Assembly (NCBI GenBank): GCA_949358305.1
Contig: OX442322.1
Location: 4,588,001 to 4,652,000 of the forward strand
Length of the DNA: 64,000 nt
Source of the DNA: Strigamia acuminata
Taxonomy: Eukaryota > Arthropoda > Chilopoda > Geophilomorpha > Linotaeniidae
Direction: 5' to 3'
The notes beneath the pieces were generated by a model that saw nothing but the letters and a program-made list of their open reading frames with translations, had not been told where the DNA came from and made no database searches. The position numbers and the translations under genes were made by a program. Positions within the stretch are counted from its first letter, which is position 1. Every line of letters begins with the position of its first letter. Below are positions 60,798 to 64,000 of the stretch, piece by piece.

Positions 60798-61748
60798 TGT
60801 GACGGTTTATAGGTGCTATTTATTAATAACACGGCCGAATTTTAGTAGTTTTCGGCAAAACCCGCATTTGTTAATGCTTCGAGTCGCCACTGTTAGGTTA
60901 TTGCACGTATTACTTACTGTATATTTATGTCGTACCATCAAGTGGTGTTATACTCTCTGTTTATTATGTTCTTGTTTGTGTTTACATTTACTATTACGAG
61001 TGTTTGTATTTTCTCACATATAACTTATGTATTATGCCTATAGGTGGCTCTGTATACTTTGGGAGTCACTTGACTTGGGAATATATGTTGGTCCTAAGAC
61101 CAAATTTATTGTCAATATCAAATGTTTATCCTTTATTTAGTTCACTTTCAAATCAGTTATTTCGATGTTTGATATTTATCCCTTATATTTCGCTTTTGCA
61201 CACTTTGTGCGCTGTCTCGTATGTGATTCCATACATGTGTTATATTCTTGATATGATTTGTTCTATGATTTCAATTCGTAATGTTAATTATTGTCACCAG
61301 AGTGCTGTGACACTCTTATCTCGATTCCAACATGGCGCTGCACATGGGTTTGTGCAGCTCTCACCATTTCAAACCAGTATATGTAAGAATTTTCCTTTTA
61401 TTAAATTGCATTTATTATTTTAAGTATTTGCTTTGATTTAAAGCACTCTAAGTGCTATTTCTACGCGCACATAAGCGTCCTTAAGACGCGCGCATCCGGT
61501 ACACGATAGTGAACGTATCGGCGACGTCGTGCACGAAGCACGACGCCATTTTCTCAGTTAATACACGCTTCCAATCGGCATTTCGCCGACCACTGCGCGC
61601 TCCTCTGCTACCGGTTATCTACAATAAACTGACACTCTATGTCTTGGTTCACACCTGTAAACACCTGGCTCTTTAATTACTCACTTAGACATTTTCCACA
61701 CCACTGCAAACAAATACAACTAACACAAATTAGGAGCTGTTTTTAACA
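60798..61748 (+). repeat. Probable 5' LTR of copia element F
   Basis: About 951 bp from TGTGACGGTTTATAGG, which interrupts the RT of relic G exactly after an ATCAAG codon pair, to TTTTAACA. AATAAA is near 61623. One base after the end is a primer-binding-site-like sequence. The companion LTR would lie beyond the window. Confidence 0.5.
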
Positions 61749-62178
61749 AGGTTATGGGCCTATTAATGCAGGAAAAGTGCCCAGAGTAATTTTGGAACTT
61801 TTGAGCCATTTGTAAGGTCAGCTGTGAAATTTTTCCTCTTTTATCCAAAATGGCGGCGCCCATAATGGATGTGAACAATTTGTGTTTGTGTTGGAGGCAA
61901 GAACTAGACGACACGGAGCACAGGAACAATAATTGGTTCGAACTATACACGATTATTTATTTATTCTTTTGTTTATTCCTGTTTTCGGGAATTCATTTCG
62001 GGATCGGAAAGCGCCGATACGTAACGACGACGTGTCGTTATTTCTGGACTAAAAACGTCTCGACGTGGGCTGTACGACGGCGCAAATTCCCATCTGTTAG
62101 ATGTTGAACCGGATTAATTAATGAAACTATTTGTAAATTTATATTTATTGCAAAATAATTGAAACCGTGTACACATAT
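61749..62178 (+). other. Primer-binding site and leader of element F
   Basis: GGTTATGGGCC at 61750-61760 is complementary to the anticodon arm of initiator tRNA-Met, the primer type known for Drosophila copia. At 61848-61866 the strand has CCAAAATGGCGGCGCCCAT, in the same orientation relative to the element as the YY1-like sites of B and C. An 85-codon ORF (61850-62107) starts in that site but matches nothing I know. Element H begins at 62179. Confidence 0.45.
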
Positions 62179-62680
62179 TGTTACGTGGCTAAATGGGGAT
62201 TGATTTAGTCCTACGTGACATAAAGTTAATCAAGAATGACACAGGGTTTTATATGTAAAATGCCTATTGGCTTTATTATTCAAAGTCGGACATTTACTCA
62301 TGTAAATGTTCGGTCAACAGCTCTTATTACATTTGTTCATTTATTAACCTAAAATATAAATCATTCATTCAAATCAAATAAATAACTAAATAAAGATGAT
62401 GCTGTTGTCAATTCAATTCAGTTTAGAAAACCTAGTCCTGCCTGACCGTCAACCGGCTGGCAGTAGTAGGTGAAGGTAACAGTTTGAGAATCAAAAGAGA
62501 TCTGAGCTCTCTGGCTTAATCAACTCACTAAGTAAACTCCTATTCCCCCTATCAACTAAGTTGAACGGTCTGTGTATCTAATTAGGTGCACAGCGCCGTC
62601 TAGTGAGAATTCATTGCATTAAATGCCTAAACAGAGCGAGCAGAGCCAGCCGATACACGGTACGGCTCTACCGCGTAACA
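62179..62680 (-). repeat. 3' LTR of Gypsy-like element H
   Basis: 502 bp, TGTTACGCGGTAGAG...AGCCACGTAACA on the minus strand. The start resembles the LTR of D (TGTCATGCGGTTGAG). The left flank is ATAT, the same tetranucleotide as the TSD of D. Confidence 0.75.
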
Positions 62681-63088
62681 GCCCCCCCCCTTTAATTTTT
62701 TCGGTCTCTCGAAAAACAATGAATTGTTCTAACTAACGCATCTCCTTTCACATAAAAATTTTCAAATCATAAACGCAATTTTACAATTTTGAGAATCTCT
62801 TTTCATCATCCTTATTTTTACAAAAATATAATATAACACACTTTTCAATGTTTATAAATGTCATAGTCACTTTTTATTACACTTTTACATTGGAAACAAT
62901 ATTCAAAGTTTAAAATTAAATAAAATTAACACTTTTCATCAATGATAACACTTTTTGGTTTTTTGTTTTATATTACTTTTTTTTCAGTTTTCAATTTTCT
63001 ATAAAATAAAAAAAAACACACACAAAAAAAAATGTTCAAAGTTCGTGTTGATTTTACACTTATTCACTTAAAGAAGTTAAAGTTCACT
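62681..63088 (-). other. Polypurine tract and 3' untranslated part of element H
   Basis: The sense strand ends ATTAAAGGGGGGGGGC against the LTR (62681-62696). The rest is AT-rich and non-coding, similar in layout to 12280-12625 of D. Confidence 0.7.
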
Positions 63089-64000
63089 TCACTCTCCTCC
63101 TTCCGCTTGATCTTTCTTATCCTCTTCCTTGATCAATTCGAATGGGAGAATTTCACGATTTGCAATCTCGTACACAAATCGTAAGCGTAACTCACATGGC
63201 TCCCCAAACTGCATTAAGTCACGGTCTTCAACGTATCTTCTAATGAAGTAGAGTATGGTTGGGCCACAGCTGTCATTATCCAATTGGTGCATACGTGGCG
63301 GGTCCCAACGTATGAATTTGTTTGGAAACTTTACTCCTGCATCCATCAACGAGTACCTTAAAGATTCCCACTTTGGATATGTGCGCTCTATTGGTCCGCT
63401 TGGGTCGTAAAGCACGTATTGGGTTGGCTTTTTCCGCCAATCCACTATGAAAAGCTGCCAATGCTCTTCAATAGGAACTGGAAACACCCAAATCTTCTTT
63501 TGAGCACTTGGAAGTCTCTTCATTAGCCAATAGATCGCTTCCTTTCGTTTAGCTGGGTCCACCATTTTGAAGACCCACTCAGATTGAATTGGTGCCAATA
63601 TGGGATATCGCTCTTCTAACAGTTGGAGGTAGTGATCAACGACGCTGTCATACGTCCAGCTCTGTCGTCCCGGCGTTAGATCGCCTAATGCTGCCATCTG
63701 ATAGTTCATGACTTTAATCGGCGGACAACCTACGGCGTCGAATGCTAAGTCATATTTTGGCGCATTACTATAGTCTAATGCAAGTCCGAGAGCCTGGACC
63801 TGTCGTGCAGCGTCCAACTCCACACGATATACCCGTATAGGAGTGGGAAACACTACACTAGGGTCCTGGAAGGACTCTCTTCTCGCTAGGGCGATGGCTT
63901 TTAAAATATTTTTTCTTATCTTCGCCTCCTGGATCAGCAAAGCATTCGCCCCTGTTCTCCACAACTGGTAGTCGGGCAATCCCATCACTCCTTTTAATTT
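63089..64000 (-). CDS. Ulp1/C48-like peptidase of element H, cut by window edge
   Basis: At least 303 codons; the frame stays open to base 64000, so the N-terminus is outside the window (an internal ATG is at 63985). It is homologous over its length to 12626-13996. Counting from 63988: SVVDHYLQLL entry motif (about 115), His176 in EEHWQLFIVDW, Asp195 in LYDPSG, Gln235 in PPRMHQLDN and Cys241 in DNDSCGPTILYF. All four catalytic positions are kept although the rest is well diverged from the D protein. It ends in a charged EEDKKDQAEGGE tail, 406 bp from the polypurine tract. Confidence 0.8.
   Translation of the reverse strand, partial: KLKGVMGLPDYQLWRTGANALLIQEAKIRKNILKAIALARRESFQDPSVVFPTPIRVYRVELDAARQVQALGLALDYSNAPKYDLAFDAVGCPPIKVMNYQMAALGDLTPGRQSWTYDSVVDHYLQLLEERYPILAPIQSEWVFKMVDPAKRKEAIYWLMKRLPSAQKKIWVFPVPIEEHWQLFIVDWRKKPTQYVLYDPSGPIERTYPKWESLRYSLMDAGVKFPNKFIRWDPPRMHQLDNDSCGPTILYFIRRYVEDRDLMQFGEPCELRLRFVYEIANREILPFELIKEEDKKDQAEGGE

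Noticed and set aside
61850-62107. 85-codon ORF with a hydrophobic stretch in the F leader
   Set aside because: Starts inside the YY1-like site of an untranslated leader, has no relative in the other leaders, and resembles no known protein.

Overview
The window looks like TE-dense nuclear DNA from an invertebrate animal, most likely an arthropod. Grounds: metazoan-type LTR retrotransposons primed by tRNA-iMet and tRNA-Gln, AT-rich intergenic DNA, TATA/CCAAT promoters and AATAAA signals. I recognise no host gene, tRNA, rRNA or CRISPR. Nearly every base belongs to LTR retrotransposons inserted into one another, and several insertions keep perfect target-site duplications (TSDs), so the order of events can be read. 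The species cannot be fixed from the sequence.

Layout. (1) 1-11806: three related, degraded Ty1/copia-like elements on the minus strand, A (1-~1573), B (~2201-8758) and C (8759-11806). They have unusually long leaders. B and C carry tRNA-iMet primer-binding sites. A 1.74 kb solo LTR of the large Gypsy family (3535-5273, TSD TCCT) splits B, and B sits in the pol gene of C. (2) 11810-36962: Ty3/Gypsy element D (470-bp LTRs, TSD ATAT) with gag, pol and, in the place where env would be, a gene for an Ulp1/C48-type cysteine peptidase. It is split by Gypsy copy 1 (14130-30318, TSD ATTT). (3) 36963-60797: copia relic E, split by Gypsy copy 2 (37936-58921, TSD ACCT). Copy 2 is itself split by an intact copia element (40204-46455, TSD ATTTG) and by a foldback-like DNA transposon (55589-56918, 9-bp TSD). 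Copia relic G follows. (4) 60798-64000: the start of another copia element (F) inserted in G, then element H inserted in F; H carries a second Ulp1-type peptidase gene that runs off the right edge.

The most notable biology is the set of extra domains carried by the retrotransposons. The intact copia polyprotein, and independently relic G, contain what reads as a methyl-CpG-binding domain (MBD) between integrase and reverse transcriptase. The large Gypsy family carries a third ORF after pol, encoding a Ser/Arg/His-rich, Cys-cluster protein I do not recognise; it appears to have its own TATA box, 5' splice site and a 3' splice site abutting its ATG. Its Gag-Pol is joined by a textbook -1 frameshift signal (A AAA AAC, stop, 7-nt spacer, hairpin). 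D and H carry a SUMO-protease-like 3' gene. All of these are domain readings by eye and need profile searches.
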